Assembly: GCF_029931775.1 (NCBI RefSeq)
Contig: NC_079318.1
Location: 31,448,159-31,512,158, forward strand
Origin: Euleptes europaea
Taxonomy: Eukaryota; Chordata; Lepidosauria; Squamata; Sphaerodactylidae
Length of the DNA: 64,000 nt
Direction: 5' to 3'
Position numbers and translations under genes: made by a program. A model generated the notes under the pieces. It did no database searches, had not been told where the DNA came from, and saw only the letters and a program-made list of their open reading frames with translations. Shown here in pieces: positions 22,883-34,100 of the stretch. The first letter of the stretch is position 1; each line of letters opens with the position of its first letter.

Positions 22883-23409
22883 CAGCTAAGTATGAGATTA
22901 AGAAAAGAAAGAAAAAAAGCGCTAACGTACACTTCAATGTGACTGAAATTTTACTGAGATATGCAATAATTAAAAATGGAATTCTGCTTAATTTTCCCTA
23001 TAAGAGGGGTCCCAACAGCTTTCTTCTAGAGCCATCAGGAGAAAAAACTCAATTAAGTCAAAGATAGGTAAAATGGGTCACAGGGATAATAGAGTAGTAT
23101 TAGCCTTACAAAGTATTATGGTATGTTTTGCGAAATGCCGGTGAAAACTGCAGTGCCATCTAGTGACTTTTAAGGTATAAGCACACTCTAAATACATGCC
23201 TTTGAATAGGAATGTTTCTCTATATGTATTGAATTTTAATGATGTATATAGCTAATTTGACACAATTTATCTCTGAAAACAACTGGATGTAGTTTGTAGA
23301 GTCTACAACTCATCTGTCTGTCCCGATATGAATGTCCAGATTTCTTAGCTGGAATAGTTAAATTACTGTATAACTATAAAAAAACAAAGAATTAAAAAAA
23401 AACTGGAAA

Positions 23410-23690
23410 AAAATGCCAACATGGTGTAGTGATTAAGGTGTCACACTAGGACCTGGAAAACCCAGGTTCGAACCTCCACTTGTGCCATGGAAGCTTGCTG
23501 GCTGACCTTGGGCCAGTCACACACTCTCAGCCCTGACCCCTGGCTAGTATTTGGATGGGAGACCTCCGAGGAATACTGGGGTCATGATGCGGAGGCAGGC
23601 AATGGCAAACCACCTCCGAATGTCTCTTGGCTTGAAACCCTACGGGGTTGCCATGTCAGCTTTGACTTGATGCTAACCCCCCACCCAAAA
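23410..23690 (+). mobile_element. tRNA-headed SINE with Sauria-type tail
   Basis: The head is ccaacatggtgtagtgatta with cccaggttcgaacctcc as the B box. It is followed by a part shared with the 5S-headed SINEs (tagtatttggatgggagacc, caggcaatggcaaaccacct) and the ggggttgccatgtcagcttt tail. It therefore looks like a composite of the two SINE designs. Confidence 0.75.
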
Positions 23691-23824
23691 AAACCTCTAG
23701 TTTAAATTTGGACTTAACCTATTTATTAAACCCAAAAGGGTATAGATAATCGATCAGCCTAATCCTTTGCATGTTACAATTCTCCCAGGAATGTATCACT
23801 GTAAAATGGGGCAAAAATCAAACA

Positions 23825-24480
23825 GGAGTCCAGTGGCACCTTAAAGACTAAAAATTTATTTCAGCATAAGCAGACCTCAAGTTAGACTTCAGTTCCTCAT
23901 ATGCATGAAGTGTTCGTCCATTAGGCAGATGTAAAGAGGCCAGTTTAAAACTATATCCGGTCAAAACAATAATAAACCCACTTAAGAGTAGATGTGGACC
24001 ACTCCCAAATACTAACAGGCAGGATGAAGTGTGATATGCAAATTCAATTAGAAAAGCATAGCTATCCTAATGAACACGAGCACGGGGTGAGATATGTGCT
24101 AAGATATGAATGCATATAGTGAGAAATACCAGGTCCTTGTTAAGACCTGGTGGAGATATGGTGCTCAATTTCTTGATGAATGATAATTCAACAATTTCAC
24201 ATTGGACTCTTTCACATTGGACTTTTTAAGTTATTTTGTAGGAGAATAGTGATTTTAAGTTCAGCAACAGAATGTCCTGGAACATTAAAATGTTTACCCA
24301 CTGGTTTCTGAATACTGTAATTTTTAATTTCAGATTTGAGTCTATTTATTCTTTTGCATTGTGTGTCCAGTGCAGTGAGTAGAAGGGTATTGTTGACACC
24401 TTGGCATATATTACACTGGACGATGAGCAAGTGAATGAGCGCATACGTGAGAAGTTGTTTTAGTTTCGGGAGCTATCTGT
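23825..24480 (-). mobile_element. Penelope-like retroelement 3' part
   Basis: On the minus strand, 24430-24212 encodes a stretch like the GIY-YIG endonuclease region of Penelope-like proteins (CNICQGVNNTLL, PVGKHFNVPGHSVAELKITI). About 390 bp of tail follow, ending in tagtctttaaggtgccactg. It is 5'-truncated. Its tail matches the plus-strand piece at 25865-26395. Confidence 0.7.
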
Positions 24481-24518
24481 AAGCAAGGAAAGGTTTGCCA
24501 CCCAAGACCTGTGACAAA

Positions 24519-24782
24519 GAAGAAGAAAAGTTGGTTTTTATATGCTGATTTTTCTCCACCTTTTACAATCCCCTTCCTCTTCTCACAACAGACACCTTGT
24601 AAGTGAGGTGAGGCTGAGAGAGCTTGATGAGAACTATGACTAGCCCAAGGTCACCCAGCTGGCTTCATATGTAGGAGACCTGGTTCACCAGATTAGAGTC
24701 CGCTGCTCATGTGGAGGAGTGGGGAATCAAACCCATTTCTCCAGATTAGAGTCCACTGCTCCTAACCACTACGCCACACTGA
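24519..24782 (-). mobile_element. tRNA-derived SINE (gccagcgtggtgtagtgg type)
   Basis: Reverse copy: agttggtttttatatgctga at the left is the tail, and ctaaccactacgccacact at the right is the head. It lies immediately upstream of the Penelope-like piece in that piece's orientation. Confidence 0.8.
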
Positions 24783-25864
24783 GAGAGATCGTTATCCAGG
24801 ATAGCCTACAAGAAACCAATAATACACTGGACTTGGATGAACTGCAAGCTGCAGGTGACAACCAGTGGTATCTCCTTAGGGCCTTTGCAGTAGGCAGTCT
24901 GGGTACTATTCTTTGTTCCTTCACTTCACTGGGTAGGTACTGTAATCCAAGGAATGCCTGTTGCAAATCCTTCTGATGAGAGTCCCTGGTTTAGATTCAC
25001 TAGGTTTATGCAGGAAGAAGGGATTAGCATCCACAGAAGGTGGCTTCCATGCCTCCAACTGTAGTCCCAAGTGTCCCCTCATGATGCTCCTGTGGGACAG
25101 GGGACCACCAGGAACGGCTTGAGCCGGGAATTGAACAAAATTGTCCCTATTTGTGCACATGGACATTCTCCAGTGGGGCAAAGTCTCTGCTGGAGGGATT
25201 GAAGCAAATGCTATTGTAATGTAGTGCTTGACTGAGACCATGGATTGTTTGGTGTGTTTCAGATTGTTGCTGTGAGCATACATATATGCAGCGTGGATAG
25301 CAGACTTCTGGTGTAAATTGGCATTATTGTGACTTTTATTGTTCTCTCACATTCAAAACCCGTGGAGACAGTACTGGAGAAACAAGGTTGGAATCCTTTT
25401 CCCTAGTAAGCAATTTCCCCCCATATGCACAGAGTTCTTACATTGCAAGCCTTTCTGAATATTTGAATAGGCTTTCAGTTAACAGATTTCAACCAAAAAA
25501 GATAACCAAGCCCAAGAATTTAAGAGAAATCCTCTTGGGGCAAAAGTCAGACACTGGTGCATTTCACACCTAAGGCCAGGTTCTAAAGTAACTGGTGATC
25601 GTAAAGCTTCTCTGTGGGGTATATTTGTAACGTTCCACACAAATGTATTTTTATGCAGCCCATTGAACACAAAGATTGTTCACCCTTCACATAACTGGCT
25701 GCAATTCTGTCAAATGGAAATCCAAGTGCAAAAAAGTGAATTAATTAGCAACAGCCACTAAAGTTCCTTGACTGGAGAACATTTCAGTCTTCCTGGACAT
25801 ACTGTTGCAGATCTGAAAGTCAGTTCTACAAAAAACAAAAATCAAAGGGAATGTACAATGCAAA

Positions 25865-26395
25865 AGTGATGAATTAGAACTCATCAAGAAATTAAAGATT
25901 TCCTCTCATCATGCTTGAACAGACATGAGCTTCCTTTCTCACTATAATTTCTAATAGCTCAATAGGACCCAATTTTTAGAAACTTGAATTGGCTTTTCAT
26001 AACATGTTGTAACATACCCTTTACTGAAGTCACTTAATTTTTTTATGCTTCAGACTGCTTCTTCCTTAATTAATAATTGTTTATCCTACTTAACTACAGT
26101 TTAGTTTATCTGTTTAGCAGGAACCTCTCTCATCATCCATTATGCGTAACAACCTTATCTATTCTTATCCCTTACACAGAGAATCACACCTGAAAAATTT
26201 ATCATGGGATTCACACCAAGCTACTCTCTGTCCCCAACTCCCGTTTTGACAATTTTCACTTTCAAAATGTAGAACATAATTTCCTCTTCATGCCATCTGA
26301 AGAAGTGAGCTGTGACTCACAAAAGCTCATGCTGGAACAAATGCTGTTAATCTTTAAATGGTCATTGGACTTCTGTTTTACTTAGCTAAAGTAGA
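25865..26395 (+). mobile_element. Penelope-like retroelement 3' part
   Basis: It begins with a region like gaactcatcaagaaattaaa, which matches the inverse of the 24150-24200 part of the neighbouring piece. It ends with ctgaagaagtgagctgtgac, tcacaaaagctcatg and a tctttaaatggtcattggac tail. The ctgaaga/stem/aaaa arrangement is a decayed hammerhead-like core. No coding part remains. Confidence 0.6.
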
Positions 26396-27877
26396 ACCTC
26401 TAAATATAATCTTCCCTAATTTTTTTTTAAGATTCTTAATCATCTGCTGCTGGAAGACCATCCAGGTATGTTTAATTTCTGCAAGTGTAGCATAAACGTA
26501 GTAATACTGGTTCTTGTTGCATATAGGTACACATGCACGAACAGGTTTGTGCATAAATTAAGTGTAATGTTTATATTTCTCTTGTAAAATTATGATCTCC
26601 CATACAGTCTGAAATAAGAAGCACTGGTCTGGACCTGCCAGAGCATTCCCATGGGTAGAAATCCTTTTGATTTCTCTTCTCCCCACTTCCACTGCAACCC
26701 AAAATGCCACCCCACCCAAATACTGCTCTTGGGGAACAGGGAACTCCCTGGAATAGCTTTTTGTGGATCAAAAATGTTCATGTAGAATTATGAATAATGT
26801 ATATGTGTATACACACTTTGAAGTAACAGCCACATGCTTGGTTAGACAGATTTTTTCCCATTTTATATCCTCTAAAATATCAGTGATTGCTATGACCCAC
26901 ACTATTTTTCTGGGGGAGAAATCATACATTAGACACATACAGATACTGGTGGATAATTAAAACATATTTTGAAAACATATCAAACAAGCAATGTGCTGTC
27001 TTATTGTTGAAATGTTAAAGTGGTGTTAAGTGCCTTTAACCTCAGACATGTGACATGGTTTGAGAATTATGACATTTATTTGCTTCAAGAACAGAATCTA
27101 ACCATAATGGAAAGAAAAAAAGAAAAATTAAGTTTTTTAAAGTTTTCTGTTCTGTTTTATTTTGTAAGCCACTTTGGACAGGTTTCTGGGAGTTGCAAAA
27201 AAGGTGGCAAAATAAAAAGCTCTTAAGTAACCAAACAGAGATAGCAACACAGTGATTCTTAATGGGGGCCACATCTGGGGGGTGAGGATTCAGAACTCTT
27301 AGAGGCAAATGAGAGCAGTTGGGATTTTAGAGAGTCCCTTCTCCCCATTTGTAATTGTTTCTAACAGCCAATGGAAGAGAGCTGTTTTATACTGCTCACC
27401 CTGCACTAAGGATAAAATCCCAGATTCTGGATTTTTCCTCCAGGCACATGACAAATAAGTATTAAGCAGGAACAAGCAAGGAACCTGCAAGAGCTTGTGG
27501 GCAGGTATTGCATTTTCTCCTCCTGCACTATTTTCTCTTTCCCTGAAAGCCCCCACAGCCTCTCCCCTTTTCCTGCCTCCTTCTGTCCTTCCTACCCACC
27601 AGCAACCTACCTTTAGTTCAGTCCCCTTAGTTTTTTCTCCTTTCCTTCCTCCTGACAGCCTCTCCCTGGTGAAAGTCTGGCTGAGCTGCACGGTGCCATC
27701 TGCTGGGCCAGGCCCAGCACCATGGGGAACCTGCAAGGACTTGTGGGGAGCACCCTACCCTTCTTCGTTTCCTTCCTCTTGGCAACTCCCATATCCTCTC
27801 CCCTTTCCCTGCTTCCTTCTTACCAACCAATTCACTCACCAACCAACCTACCTTTTATCCCCGCCCCCAATCTTCAG

Positions 27878-28080
27878 CTATATTATTTATTTCATTTATA
27901 ACACTCCTTTCTCCACCGTGGGGAACAAAAGCAGCTTATATAGTTCTCTTCATCCTCACAACAACCCTGTGTGGTAGATTAGGCTGAGAATGTGTAACTG
28001 CCCCGAGGTCACCACAGCAGGGTGGGGAACTGAACTTCCAAATTCTAGCCTGCAACTCTAACCACTACACCACAATGGCA
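27878..28080 (-). mobile_element. tRNA-derived SINE with MIR/L2-like body
   Basis: The plus strand shows tcctcacaacaaccctgtgt, gtagattaggctgagaatgt, aggtcacc and finally ctctaaccactacaccacaa, which is a reversed tRNA-like head. The order fits a core-type SINE in minus orientation. Confidence 0.7.
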
Positions 28081-28195
28081 TTCATGTGATGGCTGCTATT
28101 GAACAGGAGCAAGCCACTGGGCCTGGGTGAGCCATGGAACTCATGTCATATCAAGATGCCCAGTGGTTGGCAACCCAAACCGCTCTGAACAAAGG

Positions 28196-28500
28196 CCCTG
28201 CCTTCACCTGCCTTTTACTGACAGAAACCAAGGATTCAACTGGCAATACTGATTTAATTGCCTAGCAGCTCCCACAATATCCAGTTCCGTGGGCACCTGT
28301 TTCTGAAAAGTACAAATAACTGCTTCTATTATTTGGGGGGTTTTAGCCTCCCCAATGTCATTTTTTTAACATTTCAGATTTTTCTTCAAACCTGGAACTT
28401 TTATCCGGTTTACGGACTGAACGATCTTGTCTGTTCATGGCTTCAGTCTTCAGATTTAAGTATTCACAGATTTGGCCATGTTGATCATTAGTTATACTGA
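28196..28500 (+). repeat. Unidentified dispersed repeat, copy 2
   Basis: Diverged direct copy of 20455-20737, with cttttactgacagaaaccaa, aatactg, gcctcccc, aaacctggaacttttatccg and ttgtctgttcatggcttcag in the same order. The following inverted Penelope-like element begins almost at its end. Confidence 0.6.
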
Positions 28501-28510
28501 TGATGATATG

Positions 28511-28719
28511 TGCAAGAGTCCAGTAGCACCTTAAAGACTAACAAAAATATTTTCTGGCAGGGTATGAGCTTTCGTGAGCCACAGCTCACTTCTAGAAGTG
28601 AGCTGTGGCTCACAAAAGCTCATACCCTGCCAGAAAATATTTTTGTTAAGTCTTTAAGGTGCTACTGGACTCTGCTCTTTTCTACTACTGCAGACAGACT
28701 AACACGGCTACCCACTGAA
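28511..28719. mobile_element. Inverted Penelope-like insertion, about 79 bp arms
   Basis: Two copies of the same Penelope-like 3' end lie head to head: arms 28515-28593 and 28594-28673, with no spacer, one single-base length difference and a few mismatches. The rest of the right copy continues to aacacggctaccc. A 13 bp duplication, tgatgatgatatg, flanks the whole at 28498-28510 and 28720-28732, so it entered as one unit. The arms carry agaagtgagctgtggctcac, half of a hammerhead-like core. Confidence 0.85.
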
Positions 28720-29936
28720 TGATGATGATATGATGATGGCCACTCCACGCTTGGGAGTATACAAGTGCAACAAAAACTCCTCTTACTTGTGGTTTGTGGG
28801 CACTTTTTATGTGTACTTAGGTATGCGATAGTGGATTCAAGGTTAACCACTGACACAACCCACCAACTTTGAGAAGCTTAAAAACTGCCTAAATTTAAAC
28901 ACCACAGAAGGGAAGAGAGACTTGGCAGCAGATAAAAAGTTCACATTTCAGTACCTTTGTAGTATAAACCTATGAAACAATCCACTCATTTCCCACGGAT
29001 TCAGAAGTAATTTTGAGTTGTCATCACCTGATTACAGAGAAGCTATCTCTAACATCATGGCTGAGATTACTGCAATTAATCTCTGACAAGATGTTGAAAT
29101 GCTGCCAAAGGCAAGATGCTGCAACATGAAAATTGTGTAGGGTGTAGCAGAATTTATCCTGTTCTTTTTCTCAGTTGTGTTGCGCTTGCTTTGCTTCTGA
29201 TTTTAGCTCTGTATGAATCCGTTTAGCCCAAGATTTTAAAGTGCTGTAAAGATGATGAACGTGTTTCGTTTCCAAAGCTCAGCACTGTCAAACATCTCTA
29301 GTTGTCCCCCAGTCTGATAAAAGCCCTTGTAATCGCCTGCCCCAGAGTAGCTTGACTGTCAAATCGAGGAGGTTGGCAATGTTCTTAAGACTGAGAAATA
29401 TGGTCACTGGTCTGTAAAATAATAGTAATAATGCACTGTGTTGTTAACAGCGATGACGCAGCTTGAACACATACACAGAGGGAGCCTCTCAGTAGTTGGT
29501 CGCAACTTGGTACATGCAGGGTTTTCCAGAGTCATCCTTACCCTGCTGCAAGCCACACATCCGGCCTGCAAAGACAGCTTTGCTCAGTGGCGGACTGGGT
29601 CTAAAAATATTGGTTGCCAGGAGACAAAGGGGGGCCACCCACAACTATAAGGCTATCATTTAATTTTTATAAGAAATATTTTTTTCAAAAAACAAGTGGA
29701 AAAAATGTACAATTAAATTTTTTGCGAAATAAATGTATTTTTTTAGTCATTACGGTGTACATATATTGTACACATTACTGGCAGTATACAGTAGCCACTA
29801 AATGTAAATACAGATTGTTATAATTGAATTTTTAAATTATTTTTTTTTAAATTTTAAATAACTACTTTTAAACAAATCTGTTATATTTTCAAGCCACTAA
29901 AAGGCCATTAACATTTTTAACACCCTGGCCAGTCCG

Positions 29937-30146
29937 TAGGGTTGCCAACCTCCAGGTGGTGGCTGGTGATCTGCTGCTATGACAACTGACCACCAGCCAA
30001 TAGAGATCAGCTCCCCTGGAGAAAATGGCCGCTTTGGCAATTGGGCTCCATGGCGTTGAAGTCCCTCCCCTCCCTCAAACCCCGCCCTCCTCAGGCTCCG
30101 CCCCCAAAAACCTCCCGCCGGTGGCGAAGAGGGACCTGGCAACCCT
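29937..30146 (+). mobile_element. agggttgcca MITE beside the SCCPDH promoter
   Basis: The left end is tagggttgccaacctccagg and the right end gggacctggcaaccct, which are inverted repeats. The body has the shared accagccaatagagatcagc and ctcctcaggctccgccccc. It abuts the CpG-rich region upstream of SCCPDH. No target duplication is visible. Confidence 0.75.
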
Positions 30147-30720
30147 GCCACCCCTGGCAACCACGTCGCCGCCTTGCGACGCAAGGGAGGCTTGTTTTCG
30201 CACGCTCGTCGTCGCCTCTTGCCAAACAGGCTCCGTGGGCGACAGGAGGGGGAGGGCCGTTGGAGGGAAGCCATGGGAGGAGGAAATGGCGGCCGGTGAC
30301 TGAAGCCGCGGCGCAGCCAGGAGGGGGCGTGGCGAGCGCGCCCGTTGTCGCAGGCGTCACGTGACGCCGAGGCGGCGCGAGGCGAGCGGGCTCCATTGTT
30401 CACGCCCCCTCCCCGCCTCGGTGCGTTCCATTGCCGTTGAGAGGCTCTCTCTCTCGCGCGCGCCCTTCGCCGCCGCCAGTACTAGCGGACGCCAGCGCGG
30501 CGCAGCTGCCCCTCCGTCCCCATGGCGACCGGGCGGCCTTTCCAGCTGGTGGTCTTCGGGGCTTCGGGCTTCACCGGCCAGTATGTGGTGGAGGAAGTGG
30601 CGCGGGTGGCGGCCGAGGACGAGTTGCGCGGCTCGGTGCGCTGGGCCGTGGCCGGCAGGAGCAAGGAGAAGCTGGAGGCGGCGGTCGAGAGAGCGGCCGG
30701 GAAGCTGGGTGAGAAGCGGG
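30020..30720 (+). promoter_or_regulatory. CpG island promoter of SCCPDH
   Basis: CpG density is far above that of the rest of the window, with many cgcg, ggcgg and cgccgcc steps from about 30080 to 30720. The segment covers the region before the start codon and all of exon 1. A cacgtgac E-box/USF-type site lies at 30358-30365 and GC boxes are frequent. No TATA box stands out, which fits a broadly expressed CpG-island gene. The exact transcription start cannot be read from sequence. Confidence 0.85.
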
Positions 30721-31090
30721 GCGGGCGGGCGCTTCGCCTTGCTCTTTTTCACTAGCCTCACAGCAGGAAGGGAGCCTCCCCCTCCCTCTGTAAAGCAAAA
30801 AATACCCAAAGTCTACTTTCCTCCAAAATGATAGATAGATAGACACGCACACACACACACTGGGGTGGGTAGTTAAACTGCAGTCTGTGCATATACACAC
30901 ACACACACATATATATACACACACACACACACACTGGGGTGGGTAGTTAAACTGCAGTCTGTGCATACACACACACACATATATATATATACACACACAC
31001 ACACACACTGGGGTGGGTAGTTAAACTGCAGTCTGTGCACACACACACACTGGGGTGGGTAGTTAAACTGCAGTTTGTGCATACACACAC

Positions 31091-31124
<34 letters not shown>

Positions 31125-34100
31125 TGGGGTGGGTAGTTAAACTGCAGTCTGTGCACACACACATACACACACACACTGGGGTGGGTAGTTAAACCGCGGT
31201 CTGGTCACACTTATTTACGAGTTGAACACCATGGGCGAAAACGCACGGGAGGTTTTGCCTGGGGGGTGGTGGGGGTTACCGTACTTTGTATTCCCAGCGA
31301 TGTATTAAGAGTTTGAAAATGTTATAAAAAACATCGCTTTAAAAGGGTTTTTGGATACCACGGCTTATAAATGGTCGGAAGACGTCTTCACAGCTAAAGG
31401 GGCCAAACAAAGTGCGAACGGTATTTTTTTATAACGTTTTCAAACTCTTAATACGTCGGTGGGAATACATAGAAAGTGCGAACAGTATTTTTTATAACAT
31501 TTTCAAACTCTTAATACATTGCTGGGAATACAAGTGCGGTAACCCCCTGGGATTTGCTGCTCTCTAGATGCACATTTTCCCTATCTAAATTCTCAAAACT
31601 CTGCACAGAGGGGCTTATTGTTGAGTTTTGAGCATTTGGCTGGGCGGCGAATCCAAGGCAAACCCTTCCCGTGCGTTTTCGCCCATCATGAAGTTAATCG
31701 CTGACTACATATAAATCGGATTATGTGGCTTCGCCTGTGTGATCTTTGCTCTCTCGCGAGTGGGTGGAGAGTGGCGAGTTGGGCTCTGCAAAGCAGTGAT
31801 GACCCCCGGTGTCTGCGCCTCTCAGGCTTTAACCTTAACATTACGTTTTCATTTGGGAACGAGGGGTGCACATTCTAGCTTGTTGAGGCTGCAAATCGCT
31901 TTTTTCCCAGGGATCGACTAGGTAAAACTTTGGTAGGCTTTAGGGGTTGTGCGGGGGGGGGGGGATGTCACCATATATCTCTGCTGCTTATCAGAGGTGG
32001 AGTCACTGCTTACGTTGGACAAACAGGTTAATGCTTACTCAAAAGAATAAATGGACTCTAGACTGGCATTAAAAATCGCAATACTCAGAAACAAATGGGG
32101 AGGGACCATTTTAATTTTCTAGGGCATTCTGTTGCTGCTCTAAAAGTCACCAATCTCCTACAAAAGAACTTTAAAGGGGAAATTCAGGGGGGAATAGCTT
32201 AATTCAGGGGTGTCGAACTCAATTGTCACAAGGGCCAGATATGATATAAATGTCACTTGGTTGGGACGGGGCATGCCTCGCCATCCCAGATTGAGAGTGT
32301 GGGGGAGGGTGGCTGCCCAGGCCAGCTCGCAGGCTGGATAAAAGCTCTCAAGGGGCTGGATTTGGCCCGTGGGCCTTACGTTTGACACCCCTGGCGTAGT
32401 TAACTTTGATCAAGAAGTTCACCACCAGTTGTACTTCAGCTATACTTCTGCAACTTCCTGTTCTCTCTCGTATCTCATTTCATATTACACTAAATTTTGC
32501 ATTTTGACTATTTAACAACAATTACAAGTATCCTACACCCATGCATTTTGGATTAGGTTTTGTTTTGAGACAGCCTATTATTGTAACACACAAACACTCT
32601 GTTGTGTATATCAATTGGGCCTGATGAATTTACAGTCCTATGCATCTGATCAAGTTACCTTTATCTCACAAACAATTATGCTAGAATACATTTTGCTAGT
32701 CTTCAAGGGGCACTAGACTCCTGTTTTATTTTGCTACTGCAAGCCTAGTATGGCTTCCCATCTGGAATTTTCAATTTCTCCCAATACCTTCTTGGTTTGG
32801 ATCTGGGAAAATAGGTTTGTCTGTTAGGGACTTAATGCAAATTGCCATTGGCCTTGGTTCAGAAAGTAGAGACTTTGTTGTATCTGGAAAGGCAGAGAAC
32901 CTAATACTTAGCACTTTTACAGTTCATTCCTGAGCCTTGCGGCGGCCAGGAACAACATAGCCTAGGCACTGCCACGGCGCTTCAAAAGAGTTTTCTTGGC
33001 TGCCACAAGGCTTTAAAAAGCCCTTTCTAAAGGTTTAAAAAAATGGGGCTTCCCCCCCATAGAAAACAGTGATGCTGCACTAGGAAAAACCTGTTGTTCA
33101 AGGGGGTGTTCCTGGGCTGGAGGGGCTTTGGAAGCTGATGACCGTCAGCTCCAACCTCAGGAACGTCCCCCCATGCCGGTACCGCATTTCTATCCCGGGA
33201 TATACCATAGGTCCCGGAGAGACTGCGGCGTCAGGGAAGCAGCGTGAAGCTCTGCCCGCCACCAGCATAACTGCCTCTTATTCCATGACAAGAGGCCACT
33301 TACGCTAGCGGTGGGGTTACACTGCCTCCAGACCACCTTCAGCCCCCCCACCTCAGAAATGGGCTGTTAATTGCAAATTCAGTTTTCATTATGATGTTAA
33401 CTCTTAATAAATTTATGAGGGAAGGCATTATTATTCTTATATAGAAAACTGAGGCTGAGAAATAGTACTTTATGGATGGAAGAGCTGGATCTTGAACCTC
33501 TTAAATTTAATGGTAGGGATGACTCCTGAATAAGGAACACTCTGATCATTTGATCATTCTGGTTCTAGACTTTGTACTTTGCTAAGCTCAGAAATTAATA
33601 TCTATGAATGGAGGAAGGATGACCATGTAGATCATCCTGAGCTCTATAGAGGAACAGTGAGATAAAAATGTGTCATAGTCTACATGTCCCAGGCTGTAGT
33701 TGGAGGGTGCAATTTTTGATCATTTAAATGTTATTATTATGGTTTTCCTTTCCTTTTTCCCTTAGAAGCTCCTTGATCCATGATCTTCAGCAGCATAATT
33801 TTGAATCTACTGTTTGGGGGATATAAGAACTGACCTAAATTTTGGCACTGCCAATGTAGCCTTGGGATCCCTATCACTTAATAAAAAGGCATTGAATTTA
33901 TGTATTAAAAGAGGAGAGAGATATCGTGTTCTAAGGTCCTCATAGAAACGGCATTCCAAGAGCACATGAGCTAATGAGTCAATGGAGCCAGAAGAGCACG
34001 GACAAGTGTTATTATGGTTTTATTGTATTGTTACCTTGTAAAATGCCTTGAGTAGGTCTCTTGATAGTCAGCATGTAATTAAAAAATAATATGTGACAGC

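Larger units (their letters stand above)
12678..29936. other. CNST 3' flank and spacer to SCCPDH, no gene recognised
   Basis: About 17 kb without a supported host exon beyond the unresolved CNST 3' UTR. It holds the SINEs, LINE pieces, Penelope-like pieces and LTR fossil listed separately. The parts 12.7-15.0, 15.3-16.3, 16.8-19.0 and 21.7-22.7 kb showed nothing beyond AT-rich sequence and weak repeat traces (for example around 13.3-14.1 kb). A few open frames here lack splice context or homology and were left out. Confidence 0.55.

Noticed and set aside
27299-27977. Long open frames on both strands
   Set aside because: Pyrimidine-rich low-complexity sequence with no splice context and no family match.
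30357-30831. Open frames of 150-156 codons on both strands over the SCCPDH first exon
   Set aside because: They are GC-rich shadows of the CpG island and exon 1; the composition (Arg, Ala, Pro) is that of random GC sequence.
30861-31200. Possible CRISPR array
   Set aside because: The spacers are CA/TA simple sequence and the host is a vertebrate; it is a minisatellite.
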